64,000 bases of DNA, from positions 1 through 64,000 of the forward strand of contig NZ_JAAORA010000001.1 in the NCBI RefSeq assembly GCF_011601315.1, in the 5' to 3' direction. A model generated the notes under the pieces. The model ran no database searches. It worked only from the letters and a program-made list of their open reading frames with translations, and was not told the DNA's origin. Position numbers and translations under genes: made by a program. Shown piece by piece: positions 19,958 through 29,251 of the stretch (its first letter is position 1; each line of letters starts with the position of its first letter). This DNA is from Candidatus Chlorobium masyuteum (lineage in GTDB: Bacteria > Bacteroidota > Chlorobiia > Chlorobiales > Chlorobiaceae).

Positions 19958-21403
19958 GTGGCAGATAAAATCACAACCAGAACCGAGGACTATTCCCAGT
20001 GGTATATTGACCTTGTCCGTTCAGCAAAGCTTGCAGACTACTCCGATGTACGGGGCTGTATGGTCATCAGGCCGAACGGCTACGCGATCTGGGAGAAGAT
20101 GCAGACCGCCCTTGACCGGATGTTCAAGGAAACCGGGCACGTCAATGCCTACTTCCCGCTCTTCATTCCCGAAAGCTTCATCGCCAAAGAGGCTGAACAC
20201 ATTGAGGGCTTTGCACCCGAATGCGCAGTCGTCACCCATGGAGGAGGCGAGGAGCTGGCTGAAAAGCTCTATGTGCGCCCCACTTCCGAAACCATCATCT
20301 GGTCATCCTATAAAAAGTGGATACAATCCTACCGTGACCTGCCGATACTGATCAACCAGTGGGCAAATGTTGTGCGCTGGGAGATGAGAACCCGCCTCTT
20401 CCTCCGAACAACCGAGTTTCTCTGGCAGGAGGGCCATACCGCCCATGCCACCCCTGAAGAGTCACAGGAGGAGGTTATGCGCATGATCAATGTCTACAAA
20501 ACCTTTGCCGAAGAGTATATGGCCATGCCGGTCATTATGGGAAAGAAAACCGACAGCGAAAAGTTTGCCGGTGCAGTGGAAACCTACTGCATTGAAGCGA
20601 TGATGCAGGATACCAAGGCTCTCCAGGCAGGCACCTCCCACAACCTCGGCCAGAACTTCGCCAAGGCGTTTGACTGCCAGTTCCAGACAAAAGAGAGCAC
20701 GCTTGACTATGTTTGGGCAACAAGCTGGGGAGTCTCGACACGACTGATCGGCGCATTGATCATGGCCCATTCGGATGACCGCGGTCTGGTGCTGCCGCCG
20801 AAACTGGCTACCCGCCAGGTTGTCATCATCCCGATTCTCAGGGGCGACAAAGCTGCCGTCCTTGCAAAGGCCGAGGCCATTGCCGACTCACTGAAACAGA
20901 GCGGGATACCTTCCTTTGTTGATGGAAGTGAACAGAACTCCCCAGGATGGAAGTTCGCTGAGTATGAACTGCAGGGTATTCCGATCCGCATTGAGCTCGG
21001 CCCGAGAGATATCGAAAACAACATCTGCATTGCCGCACGCCGCGACACCCTTGAAAAAACAGAACTTGCTCTGGACGACACCCTGCCGCTGAAAATCAGT
21101 GAAATCCTCAACGGCATTCAGCAGAACCTTTATGACCGGGCGCTCCTCTTCCGTGATGAGAACACCTTTGAAGTAAGGAATTACGATGAGTTCAAAACAG
21201 CCATCGAAAAGGGATTTGTAATCGCCCACTGGGACGGCACTGCGGAGACAGAAGCGAAAATCAAGGAGGAGACCAAATCGACCATCCGTGTGCTCCCCGA
21301 AGAAGCCGACTACATTGAGCGCTACAATATGCGGACACCGGGCAGCTGTATCTACTCGGGCAAACCCGCTGCTCAGAAAGTTGTTTTTGCCAAAGCCTAC
21401 TGA
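19958..21403 (+). CDS. proS: prolyl-tRNA synthetase, archaeal/eukaryote-type short form
   Basis: Charges tRNA(Pro) with proline. The 481-residue length, the direct RPTSETIIW and R-x-E style class II motifs ([29 protein letters not shown] spread over motif 2) and a C-terminal domain ending in a conserved Tyr match the short, archaeal-like ProRS class that lacks the bacterial editing insertion. Start codon is GTG at 19958, which leads into family sequence at once. A strong terminator follows. Confidence 0.95.
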   Translation: MADKITTRTEDYSQWYIDLVRSAKLADYSDVRGCMVIRPNGYAIWEKMQTALDRMFKETGHVNAYFPLFIPESFIAKEAEHIEGFAPECAVVTHGGGEELAEKLYVRPTSETIIWSSYKKWIQSYRDLPILINQWANVVRWEMRTRLFLRTTEFLWQEGHTAHATPEESQEEVMRMINVYKTFAEEYMAMPVIMGKKTDSEKFAGAVETYCIEAMMQDTKALQAGTSHNLGQNFAKAFDCQFQTKESTLDYVWATSWGVSTRLIGALIMAHSDDRGLVLPPKLATRQVVIIPILRGDKAAVLAKAEAIADSLKQSGIPSFVDGSEQNSPGWKFAEYELQGIPIRIELGPRDIENNICIAARRDTLEKTELALDDTLPLKISEILNGIQQNLYDRALLFRDENTFEVRNYDEFKTAIEKGFVIAHWDGTAETEAKIKEETKSTIRVLPEEADYIERYNMRTPGSCIYSGKPAAQKVVFAKAY

Positions 21404-21426
21404 GCAGTCCGGTCAGTTACCACAAT

Positions 21427-21470
21427 AAAAATCCCCCGCTCTGTGTGACAGAAGCGGGGGATTTTTTTAT
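21427..21470. terminator. bidirectional terminator between proS and peroxiredoxin
   Basis: Ten-bp inverted repeat ATCCCCCGCT/AGCGGGGGAT (21431-21440 and 21453-21462) extended by CTGT/ACAG, with a T-run to 21468 and an A-run on the left. The two flanking genes converge here. Confidence 0.88.
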
Positions 21471-21512
21471 GCAATCTGATTGCGGAATAACTATATAGCG
21501 AAACCTTGAGCC

Positions 21513-22103
21513 TTAAGCCTCCTTGAAGAACTCCTTCAACCCGTCATCCGTCGGCTTCATGGTCTTGTCACCCTTGTTCCAGTTTGCCGGGCAAACCTCG
21601 CCATGCTCTTCGGTAAACTGCAATGCATCCACCAGACGAAGCACCTCGTCAACATTGCGGCCAAGCGGCAGATCGTTGACAACCTGATGGCGTACAACAC
21701 CCTCCTTGTCGATAAGGAACAGCCCTCTGTAAGCTATACCCTCGCCTTCAACGAGCACATCGTAATCAGCAGAAACCGTCTTGTTGATATCGGAAAGAAG
21801 GGTATAGGTTACTCCCTCGATACCGCCCTTGCTTTTCGGGGTGTGCAGCCATGCAAAATGGGAGAACTTTGAGTCAACCGAACAGCCGATCAGCTCAACA
21901 TTTCTCTTCTTGAACTCATCAAGCTTCTCCTGGAATGCGTGCAGCTCTGTCGGGCAGACAAAGGTGAAATCAAGCGGATAGAAAAAAAGCACGACATACT
22001 TTCCGTGGTATAAGGAAAGCTTGCATGAATCAATAAACTGCGAACCGTTAACAACTGCTGCAACATCAAAATCCGGCGCCTTGCGGCCGACTAAAACACC
22101 CAT
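21513..22103 (-). CDS. 2-Cys peroxiredoxin (AhpC/Prx1 class)
   Basis: Reduces hydrogen peroxide and organic hydroperoxides, important for an anaerobe meeting oxygen. 196 residues with peroxidatic C50 in FTFVCPTELHAF and resolving C171 in GEVCPANW, the typical 2-Cys arrangement. Reduction is probably by thioredoxin or an AhpF-like partner; none is adjacent. The 140-nt upstream gap is AT-rich, but I could not fit a PerR box. Confidence 0.95.
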   Translation of the reverse strand: MGVLVGRKAPDFDVAAVVNGSQFIDSCKLSLYHGKYVVLFFYPLDFTFVCPTELHAFQEKLDEFKKRNVELIGCSVDSKFSHFAWLHTPKSKGGIEGVTYTLLSDINKTVSADYDVLVEGEGIAYRGLFLIDKEGVVRHQVVNDLPLGRNVDEVLRLVDALQFTEEHGEVCPANWNKGDKTMKPTDDGLKEFFKEA

Positions 22104-22243
22104 GGTATTCTCCTTGTCTGATATAAAGTTACGTGAAATAATTAAAATGGACTAATTTTATCCATAATAAGACATTCATCTATTTCTTACAAGTAAAAAG
22201 AGTTTAACGCCCTTAAAAAGTTCACACGATGCCATGAACCCTG

Positions 22244-22855
22244 TCACTGCATGGGCTGGCGGATGACGGTTTTCCATTTTGAGGCGTCGGCTCTGCGGAT
22301 ATCGCTCAGGTAAATTTCGTGGTGTTTTCCCCTCAATTGGCAGTTTCTGTCGCAAATAAACCGGTGAACATGTTCAATGGTCGGGCCCTCTTCGGTGAAT
22401 GGACCGATGTGCATGATCTGGGCACTCCTCCCTTCCGAAAAAAGTTCAAAACGCACTTTTGCAAGAGCTGCAGGGTTTTTTCTTTTCTTCACCTCCTCAA
22501 GAGCCCGTTCGACAAGCTCCAAGGTCACAAATGAGGGCTGCATGATCATCGCCGTCCATTTCCATCTGGATTTATCACCGGAAGCGAACACCGCCATATC
22601 GTCCGCCCACCAGAGCGATTCAAGCGGAAGAACAGCGAAGTCGATTGCCCTGTCTCCCTTTTTAACCATGAACTTCAGTGTATAGGCCACTGAAAAGAGT
22701 GCTTCAATGGCATCGGCATATGCCTGCGTCGTATTGGGATCACCCTCGCCATCCACCATCAGAAAATTCATTGGGGGAACATCAAGCTCAACCACCTCTT
22801 TGGATGACGGCTGGTAGAGCAGTTTGAGTTCCTTCCTGAAATCAATCTTTTCCAC
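22244..22855 (-). CDS. GyrI-like small-molecule-binding domain protein
   Basis: A 203-residue soluble protein. The start MEKIDFRKELKLLYQPSSKEV and the following PPMNFLMVDGEGDPN match the GyrI-like (SOUL/BRE-type) domain family in which such stand-alone proteins bind or hydrolyse small cyclic molecules. No DNA-binding domain is attached. The physiological ligand is unknown. It lies 26 nt after the DUF4349 lipoprotein stop on the same strand and may be co-transcribed with it. Confidence 0.75.
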   Translation of the reverse strand: MEKIDFRKELKLLYQPSSKEVVELDVPPMNFLMVDGEGDPNTTQAYADAIEALFSVAYTLKFMVKKGDRAIDFAVLPLESLWWADDMAVFASGDKSRWKWTAMIMQPSFVTLELVERALEEVKKRKNPAALAKVRFELFSEGRSAQIMHIGPFTEEGPTIEHVHRFICDRNCQLRGKHHEIYLSDIRRADASKWKTVIRQPMQ

Positions 22856-22881
22856 TCAACTCCTCCCGGATAAAAGTGCAC

Positions 22882-23685
22882 TTATGGCTGTTTCTGTTTT
22901 TTCGCTGCTTTTTTCGCACCAATTCGCCTGATCACGATGACAACAATCGGGATAATGATGAAAAATGGCCAGGCATTGACCATAATCACTATAAACTGTA
23001 CGAGATTATTCCATCCGTTTTTGAAGCCGACTCCGAAATCGGAAAGGAAGGTGGCCGGTGCTGATATATTTTCATAAAAGGTAATGGTCAGCGAGCTCAA
23101 GGCAACCGCATCCCTGAGATAGAGCTGTCGTCCCTCAACAGATTCAATCTCCGAGCGCAACTCTCCGATCTGTTTTTCAATCGCAAGAACATCCTCTATT
23201 TTACCGGCTTTGCCCAGCAGCTCACGGTAGCGCTGCTCGGTCTCTTTTTTGACCTTCAGCCTTGCCTCCACATCGATAAACTCTTTGGTGACATCAGTGA
23301 TAGAGATATTTTTCTCGTCAAATCCCTCAACCCCCTCCGTGACCTTGCGGACAAAAGAGTCAAACTTTTCAGAAGGAACCCTGACCTCCACTTTCTGCTC
23401 AACTTTATCACTGTACCTGTTTTCACTCTCCTTTGCTATAAAGCCGTCACTCTCACGGAGTGCCGAGTCAATTTTTTTTCTTGTCACCTGAAGGGAGCCG
23501 GTCTGGAAGGTGATTACGCCCTCCTTTATTATTTTTCTGCTCTCGACGGCAAGTTGCTTTTCACTGGATACAACCTGAGCTGCCGGGGCCGGACCTGATC
23601 CCGGGGCTTCCTGTTTCCCGCTCCCGCAACCGGAAACAAGAAGTGCCAGCAGGCTGTATCTCAACAATTTTACGATATTTTTCAT
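22882..23685 (-). CDS. DUF4349-type lipoprotein
   Basis: A 267-residue envelope protein. A lipoprotein signal with lipobox LVSGC ends near residue 20; the middle has SRKIIKEGVITFQTG and RVPSEKFDSFV strands typical of DUF4349, then a coiled coil (KVKKETEQRYRELLGKAGK and EKQIGELRSEIESVEG, about 150-190), and a C-terminal transmembrane helix (about 230-255) with a basic cytosolic end. I start at the ATG at 23685 with GGAGGGAG before it; the longer frame adds 31 non-family residues. Role unknown. Confidence 0.75.
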   Translation of the reverse strand: MKNIVKLLRYSLLALLVSGCGSGKQEAPGSGPAPAAQVVSSEKQLAVESRKIIKEGVITFQTGSLQVTRKKIDSALRESDGFIAKESENRYSDKVEQKVEVRVPSEKFDSFVRKVTEGVEGFDEKNISITDVTKEFIDVEARLKVKKETEQRYRELLGKAGKIEDVLAIEKQIGELRSEIESVEGRQLYLRDAVALSSLTITFYENISAPATFLSDFGVGFKNGWNNLVQFIVIMVNAWPFFIIIPIVVIVIRRIGAKKAAKKQKQP

Positions 23686-23927
23686 GCTCCCTCCGCGCGC
23701 TGCTGTTTTATCGAAAAATCGAGGTTTCGCAAATTCTGTCATAAACTGACCATAATCATAATTTACTACTCCAAACAAACATTACACAGAGAGCATTCTG
23801 CCTGAAACAAAGATGCCCATACCGAAAAATCAGCATCATCTCCCTGGCGGCTTAAACTTCATCCTTTTCATTCTTTATATTTATCTTTCAGTATAAGAGC
23901 AACTCTTGTCATAATCAGACACGGAAA

Positions 23928-25229
23928 ATGCAATCCTACTTCAACTTCAAGGAGCATCGCACCAGTTACCGGCAGGAGACGCTTGCAGGCATTACTACGT
24001 TTTTCACCCTCGCCTATATCATCGTTGTCAACCCGGCAATACTCGCCGCAGCGGGCATCCCGAAAGGTCCATCCATGACGGCGACCATTCTCACCTCCAT
24101 CTTCGGCACTCTCCTGATGGGAGTTTACGCCAAACGTCCGTTTGCGGTTGCGCCATATATGGGAGAGAATGCCTTTATCGCCTATACGGTTGTCCAGACA
24201 CTCGGCTACTCATGGCAGACGGCAATGGCAGCCATCTTTATCGGCGGCGTTCTCTTCACCCTGATCACTATCGGAGGGCTTCGCCAATGGTTGGCTGAAG
24301 CAATCCCCGGTTCGCTCAAGCACAGTTTTTCAGGAGGAATCGGTCTCTTTCTCGCCTTTCTGGGGCTCAGCGAGATGGGGATTGTAACACTTGGTGTCCC
24401 CGGCGCACCGGTACAACTCGGCAATATTGCTCAGCTCCCGGTACTGTTAAGTCTTGGCGGGCTCTTCCTTACCGCTGTTCTTCTCATACAGCGGGTAACC
24501 GGTGCTATTCTTGCCGGAATAGTGGCCACAACAGCTCTCTTTCTTCTGACCGGTCTGGTGCCCCTTCCTGCAACGGCGTTCAGTATGCCGCCCTCCATCG
24601 AGCCGATCTTTATGAAAATCGATCTGCAGGGAGCGATGACCTGGGGATTTGCCTGCGTGATCATCAGTGTGCTGGTGATGGATTTTGTCGATACCATGGG
24701 CACCCTCTTCGGCCTCTCATCGAGAGCCAACCTGCTTGATGAAAAGGATAACCTGCCGGAGATTGAAAAGCCGATGCTGGTCGATGCGCTCTCCACTATT
24801 GCCGCGTCACTCTTCGGGACCACGACGGCTGGCGTCTATATTGAGTCAGCCGCAGGTATTGAGCAGGGAGGAAAAACCGGATTTACGGCGCTTGTTGTGG
24901 CCGCGCTCTTCGCTCTTGCCCTCTTTTTTTCACCCGTGCTGACCATTGTTCCGCCCTTCGCCTACGGTCCGGCGCTGGTTATTGTCGGTATGTTCATGCT
25001 GCAATCGGTAACAAAAATGGATTTCACCGACTACAGTGAGCTCCTGCCGGCTTTTCTGACCATTGCCCTGATGATCTTCACCTTCAATATCGGCGTCGGG
25101 ATGACTGCCGGGTTTATTGCCTATGTTCTCCTGAAACTCTTTACCGGAAGGGTGCGCGAGGTGCGCGGCGGCATGTGGATACTTGCGCTGCTCTCCTTTA
25201 CCTTCTATCTTTTCTACCCCTACCATTAA
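23928..25229 (+). CDS. AzgA/PbuG-type purine permease
   Basis: A 433-residue protein with 12-14 transmembrane helices of the nucleobase-cation symporter-2 superfamily, adenine/guanine/hypoxanthine branch. Family landmarks are RQETLAGITTFFTLAYIIVVNP at the start, FAVAPYMGENAFIAYTVV (the GMG/AxNA-like substrate segment), and TTTAGVYIESAAGIEQGGKTG (around 300). It likely imports purine bases with protons. The next gene, an amidase, begins 14 nt downstream, so they probably share a transcript. Confidence 0.9.
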   Translation: MQSYFNFKEHRTSYRQETLAGITTFFTLAYIIVVNPAILAAAGIPKGPSMTATILTSIFGTLLMGVYAKRPFAVAPYMGENAFIAYTVVQTLGYSWQTAMAAIFIGGVLFTLITIGGLRQWLAEAIPGSLKHSFSGGIGLFLAFLGLSEMGIVTLGVPGAPVQLGNIAQLPVLLSLGGLFLTAVLLIQRVTGAILAGIVATTALFLLTGLVPLPATAFSMPPSIEPIFMKIDLQGAMTWGFACVIISVLVMDFVDTMGTLFGLSSRANLLDEKDNLPEIEKPMLVDALSTIAASLFGTTTAGVYIESAAGIEQGGKTGFTALVVAALFALALFFSPVLTIVPPFAYGPALVIVGMFMLQSVTKMDFTDYSELLPAFLTIALMIFTFNIGVGMTAGFIAYVLLKLFTGRVREVRGGMWILALLSFTFYLFYPYH

Positions 25230-25243
25230 ATTTGGAGCTGACG

Positions 25244-26101
25244 ATGCTGACCGCAAAACTGCGAATAGCCCAGAGTGACTGCACCCTTGCCAATTTTGAC
25301 GAGAATCTTGAGCGCCACTGTACCCTTAGTGAACAGGCTCTCCGGGATGGAGCCGATGCAATCGTCTTTCCTGAACTCTCACTGACCGGTTATAACGTCC
25401 AGGATGCCGCACAGGATATCGCCATGCATATCGAGGATGCACGGCTTGCTCCGCTTCGTGAACTCAGCCGGAAAATCACCATCATCTGCGGGAGCATTGA
25501 GTTGAGTGAAGAGTACGGAGTCTATAATTCGGCGCTTATGTTTGAGGATGGTACAGGCAGGAGTATCCACCGTAAAATCTATCTGCCAACCTACGGGATG
25601 TTTGAAGAGTTGCGCTACTTTTCGGCAGGCCAGCAGATCAAGGCGGTCAACTCCAAACGGCTGGGAAGAATAGGAGTGGCAATATGCGAGGATTTCTGGC
25701 ATGTATCGGTGCCCTATCTGCTTGCCCATCAGGGAGCAAAGCTGCTGCTGGTACTCATGTCAAGTCCGCTCCGGCTCTCTCCCGGAAGCGGCAACCCGGC
25801 CATTGTAACCCAGTGGCAGACCATTGCATCCACCTATGCGTTCCTCTTCAGCAGCTATGTGGCCTGTGTAAACCGAGTGGGCAATGAAGACAGCTTCACC
25901 TACTGGGGCAACTCATCACTTACCGGGCCGGACGGCAGCGTGATTGGCGCAGCTCCCCTTTTTGAGCCGCATATCCTTGATGCTGTGCTGGATTTTGCGG
26001 AGATCAAGCGCACCCGTCTGCACTCATCCCACTTTCTTGATGAAGATCTCCGCCTGATCGCCGCTGAACTGAACGATATCATTGTTCAGCGACCGCAGTA
26101 A
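25244..26101 (+). CDS. carbon-nitrogen hydrolase (nitrilase superfamily amidase)
   Basis: A 285-residue amidase with the Glu-Lys-Cys triad: E in FPELSLTGYNVQD, K in HRKIYLPTYGMFEE, C in VAICEDFWH. These resemble the glutaminase domain of glutamine-dependent NAD synthetases and stand-alone relatives; no synthetase domain is attached here. The ATG at 25244 follows GGAG with good spacing, 14 nt after the purine permease stop. Substrate unknown. Confidence 0.85.
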   Translation: MLTAKLRIAQSDCTLANFDENLERHCTLSEQALRDGADAIVFPELSLTGYNVQDAAQDIAMHIEDARLAPLRELSRKITIICGSIELSEEYGVYNSALMFEDGTGRSIHRKIYLPTYGMFEELRYFSAGQQIKAVNSKRLGRIGVAICEDFWHVSVPYLLAHQGAKLLLVLMSSPLRLSPGSGNPAIVTQWQTIASTYAFLFSSYVACVNRVGNEDSFTYWGNSSLTGPDGSVIGAAPLFEPHILDAVLDFAEIKRTRLHSSHFLDEDLRLIAAELNDIIVQRPQ

Positions 26102-26151
26102 TCGCATGAGGGCACCACTATTAAGCTATTCAGCGGTGCCTGAAAGAACGG

Positions 26152-27015
26152 CTATCGAACCATAGTAAAGCCTGGAGGGGTAAGGCTCTTGCGGTAATTT
26201 TCAGGGAGTCGCTTCATGGCTTCGAGTGCATCACGCTCCTCTTCAAAGAGCCCGAATACGGCAGATCCGCTGCCGGAGAGAGAGGCGAAAACAGTTCCGG
26301 CATCAAGCAGAGCGCTCTTGACCGCCCGAACGGCAGGAAAATGGTCAAACACGGCCGGTTCAAAATCATTTTCAAAAAGAGGAAACATCGCTTTATTGCC
26401 ACCAAGGCAGAGCTCTGAAGCACTCTTTTTCAGGTCAGGAATTTGGCGATCAAAGCGCTTGTAAAAATTCCGGTATGCCCATACGGTTGAAATATGCTCT
26501 TCAGGAAAAACCGTCACCACATACCAGGGAAGAGTGAATCCCAAATCTTCAAGTTCATCGCCGATCCCCCTGGCATAGGCAAGGCCTTTCATAGAGAGAA
26601 AATAGGGAACATCTGCACCGAGTTTCACAGCGAGCGTGTGCAGATCAACTTGAGAGACATTGAGCTGCCACAGCTCATTGAGCACCCTGAGCACGGTTGC
26701 TGCATCGCTGCTTCCACCACCCAATCCGGCACCGAAAGGTACCTGCTTGATGAGCTTCATGGAGACGCCTTTTGAAGTGCCGGAGAAGTGCTGAAGTGAT
26801 CTGGCCGCCCTTATGCAGAGATTGTTCTCATCAACCGGAAGGTCAACATTGGAGCAGCTCATCGAGACCGTTCCGGATTCGGTAAATTCTATGGTGTCGT
26901 ACCAGTTGATTGGCGCAAAAATGGTCTCAAGCGTGTGGTATCCGTCATCTCGCTTGCCGGTGATGAGCAATCCGAGATTGATTTTCGCAAAGGAGTTAAC
27001 CGAAAAAGTATGCAT
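26152..27015 (-). CDS. ispE: 4-diphosphocytidyl-2-C-methyl-D-erythritol kinase
   Basis: Fourth step of the MEP isoprenoid pathway, which in this organism supplies chlorophyll tails, carotenoids and menaquinone. 287 residues of the GHMP kinase fold: N-terminal SFAKINLGLLITGKRDDGYH, and the ATP loop PFGAGLGGGSSDAA (about 92-105). It lies alone, convergent with the amidase gene and divergent from the SPOR gene. Confidence 0.96.
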   Translation of the reverse strand: MHTFSVNSFAKINLGLLITGKRDDGYHTLETIFAPINWYDTIEFTESGTVSMSCSNVDLPVDENNLCIRAARSLQHFSGTSKGVSMKLIKQVPFGAGLGGGSSDAATVLRVLNELWQLNVSQVDLHTLAVKLGADVPYFLSMKGLAYARGIGDELEDLGFTLPWYVVTVFPEEHISTVWAYRNFYKRFDRQIPDLKKSASELCLGGNKAMFPLFENDFEPAVFDHFPAVRAVKSALLDAGTVFASLSGSGSAVFGLFEEERDALEAMKRLPENYRKSLTPPGFTMVR

Positions 27016-27145
27016 GACGAGTGCCTGGTTTAAAAGTAAGCTGTAAAATACCTGATTGCCCTACTATCCCTTTAATTGACGCCGCTCATAAGGTTTTATT
27101 GGGATTCCCTTTATATGAAAATATTTGGCATATTGATCTACTCTG

Positions 27146-27979
27146 ATGGAAAAGCAGACCAATACTGAACAAGAAGAACCGGAAACCATGTCTTTTGACT
27201 ACTCAAAGTGCCGACCAGGAAAAAAAATCCTGCTGCAATGTGTCGCACTTCTCGCCCTGCTTCTCTTGCCGACCGTTCTTTATGCCCTTGATAATGTCTC
27301 ATACGCTCAAGAGATACGAAAGTACGTCGATGAAGATAAGGTTTATTTGTTAGAAAATATCCGTCAAAAAGTAACCCGTAAGTCAGAACAGATCGTTATT
27401 GAAGCGATCCTTTCGGAAGACGGGCCACAGGCGTTTGCACTTTACCGGAAACAGTTACGGGAGTATCCGGATCCGGCAATCGATCCGCTCAGTTCATCAC
27501 GAATAGCCGCTTACAATCTTGTCAAGCTGAGTCCGCCTGCCGAGCCTGAACTTTCCGCATCTCTACCCATACCCCGGAAGCTCTCCCCGGAACTGCCGGA
27601 CACCACAAAACAGTCGGTAACTCCCCGTATCGGTTCTGGAGCTCCAGCCCAGCCGAAAACTACCGGAGCAAAAGACACAACAAAAGCGATTACGGCACTG
27701 CGGGCCAAAGCTCTCGGGGCTTCACTTACGGCCCCTAAAGAGATAAAAAACATGACCGGGACGGGGACGGATACCTGCACACTGCAGTTCGGAAGTTTTT
27801 CAAACAGGGAAAATGCCGAAACCCTTTTAGGGAAAATGGCCGGAAAGCTCCCTGTAGAGATTGTTTTGCAGGGCAGAATGCATAAAGTGCAACTGAAAAC
27901 AAATTATACCTCGCATGAGGAGGCGATAGCCGCAGCAAAAAAACTGCCGTTCGACTCCATTGTTGTTCCAGTCAGATAA
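27146..27979 (+). CDS. membrane-anchored SPOR-domain protein
   Basis: A 277-residue protein. A single transmembrane helix (about 29-47) follows a short cytosolic N-terminus, then a periplasmic linker rich in Pro, Ser and Thr (about 115-205), and a C-terminal SPOR domain (about 208-277, starting CTLQFGSFSNRENAE). SPOR domains bind denuded peptidoglycan at division sites or in the envelope. It ends 36 nt before the sigma-54 activator on the same strand. Confidence 0.82.
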   Translation: MEKQTNTEQEEPETMSFDYSKCRPGKKILLQCVALLALLLLPTVLYALDNVSYAQEIRKYVDEDKVYLLENIRQKVTRKSEQIVIEAILSEDGPQAFALYRKQLREYPDPAIDPLSSSRIAAYNLVKLSPPAEPELSASLPIPRKLSPELPDTTKQSVTPRIGSGAPAQPKTTGAKDTTKAITALRAKALGASLTAPKEIKNMTGTGTDTCTLQFGSFSNRENAETLLGKMAGKLPVEIVLQGRMHKVQLKTNYTSHEEAIAAAKKLPFDSIVVPVR

Positions 27980-28015
27980 CGGTATGAGAGGTTGAATCAA
28001 AGCCGGAAAATCCCG

Positions 28016-29167
28016 ATGAAACGAGAGATAACCATCGATGGACAATCACTCCTGATCTCCCAGCTAAAGCAACTTGCCCTGCAGGTAGCTGAAACCGATA
28101 TCACCGTCCTGATCATCGGAGAGACCGGTTCGGGAAAAGAGGTTCTGGCACGTTACATCCATGCCCACAGCCGTCGTGCCGATAAAAGCTTTATCCCTGT
28201 CAATTGCGGAGCCATTCCTGCCGGAATTCTTGAATCGGAACTCTTCGGCCATGAAAAAGGGGCCTTTACCGGGGCAGTACAAAGCAGGAAGGGTTACTTT
28301 GAAAGTGCAGACCGGGGCACGATTTTTCTGGATGAAATCGGTGAAATGCCGCTCGAAACCCAGGTAAAGTTTCTCCGGGTGATTGAGTCCGGCGAGTTTC
28401 AACGGGTAGGATCATCGGAAACCATCTACTCTGATGCACGCATTATTGCCGCCACAAACCGGAACATGAATCAGGCTGTTGCGGAAAAAAACTTCCGCGA
28501 GGATCTTTTCTACCGGCTGCGGAGCGTTGAACTCCAGATACCGCCGCTCAGGGAGAGAGGGCGCGATATCTTGCTGCTTGCAGAAAATTTTGTCCATGAA
28601 TTCGAGCGCAAGCACACAATTGCCTTTGAAGGATTCAGCCCCGATGCCGCCGAAATGCTGATGCGATATGCGTGGCCAGGAAATGTCCGGGAGCTGAGAA
28701 ATCTTATAGAGTCCCTGCTTGTGCTTGAAAAAGGCAGATATATAACCCCTGAACTTCTTGAAAAACATCTGGTGCAGCGCAACCGTTACAAAAGTCTGGT
28801 CCACGACCCGGTCAGATCGGAAAAAAACGAACTTCAGGCCATCTACAGCGGAATTATCCAGCTTCGCCAGGAGATAGGAGATATCCGCCAGATGCTCCAG
28901 CATCTGATCCAGTCGCGACCACACTCCCCGCTGCTGCTTCCTGATGCTTCAGTAACCGCCATTCCGCTCAGTTCCGGCCTGCTCAACAGTGCAGAGGAAA
29001 ACACCGGGGAAGCCCTCTCCGCTACTCAGCTCTCTTTGAACGACATCGAAAAAAAATCCATAGCCACTGCTCTCGAAACCTTTCAGGGAAATAAACGAAA
29101 GACCGCCCGGGCACTCGGCATTACCGAACGCACCCTCTACCGCAAAATCAAGAGTTACAACCTGTAA
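28016..29167 (+). CDS. sigma-54-dependent transcriptional activator without receiver domain
   Basis: A 383-residue bacterial enhancer-binding protein. The AAA+ domain begins almost at the N-terminus: Walker [19 protein letters not shown], sigma-54 contact loop GAFTGA, Walker [12 protein letters not shown], and [13 protein letters not shown]. After a linker it ends with a Fis-type HTH ([19 protein letters not shown]). It lacks any receiver, GAF or PAS sensor, like PspF, so it may be controlled by a partner protein. A TTG at 27992 could start the frame; the ATG at 28016 is preferred. Confidence 0.9.
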   Translation: MKREITIDGQSLLISQLKQLALQVAETDITVLIIGETGSGKEVLARYIHAHSRRADKSFIPVNCGAIPAGILESELFGHEKGAFTGAVQSRKGYFESADRGTIFLDEIGEMPLETQVKFLRVIESGEFQRVGSSETIYSDARIIAATNRNMNQAVAEKNFREDLFYRLRSVELQIPPLRERGRDILLLAENFVHEFERKHTIAFEGFSPDAAEMLMRYAWPGNVRELRNLIESLLVLEKGRYITPELLEKHLVQRNRYKSLVHDPVRSEKNELQAIYSGIIQLRQEIGDIRQMLQHLIQSRPHSPLLLPDASVTAIPLSSGLLNSAEENTGEALSATQLSLNDIEKKSIATALETFQGNKRKTARALGITERTLYRKIKSYNL

Positions 29168-29251
29168 GCGATTCTGGATTTTGAATTCTGAATTTTGGAT
29201 TATTTCTGATTGATTTTTATTGGTCCTATAGGTCCCATAAGACATATAAAC

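Noticed and set aside
22104-22243. PerR/Fur-type operator upstream of the peroxiredoxin gene
   Set aside because: AT-rich stretches resemble half-sites, but no 7-1-7 symmetry close to consensus was present.
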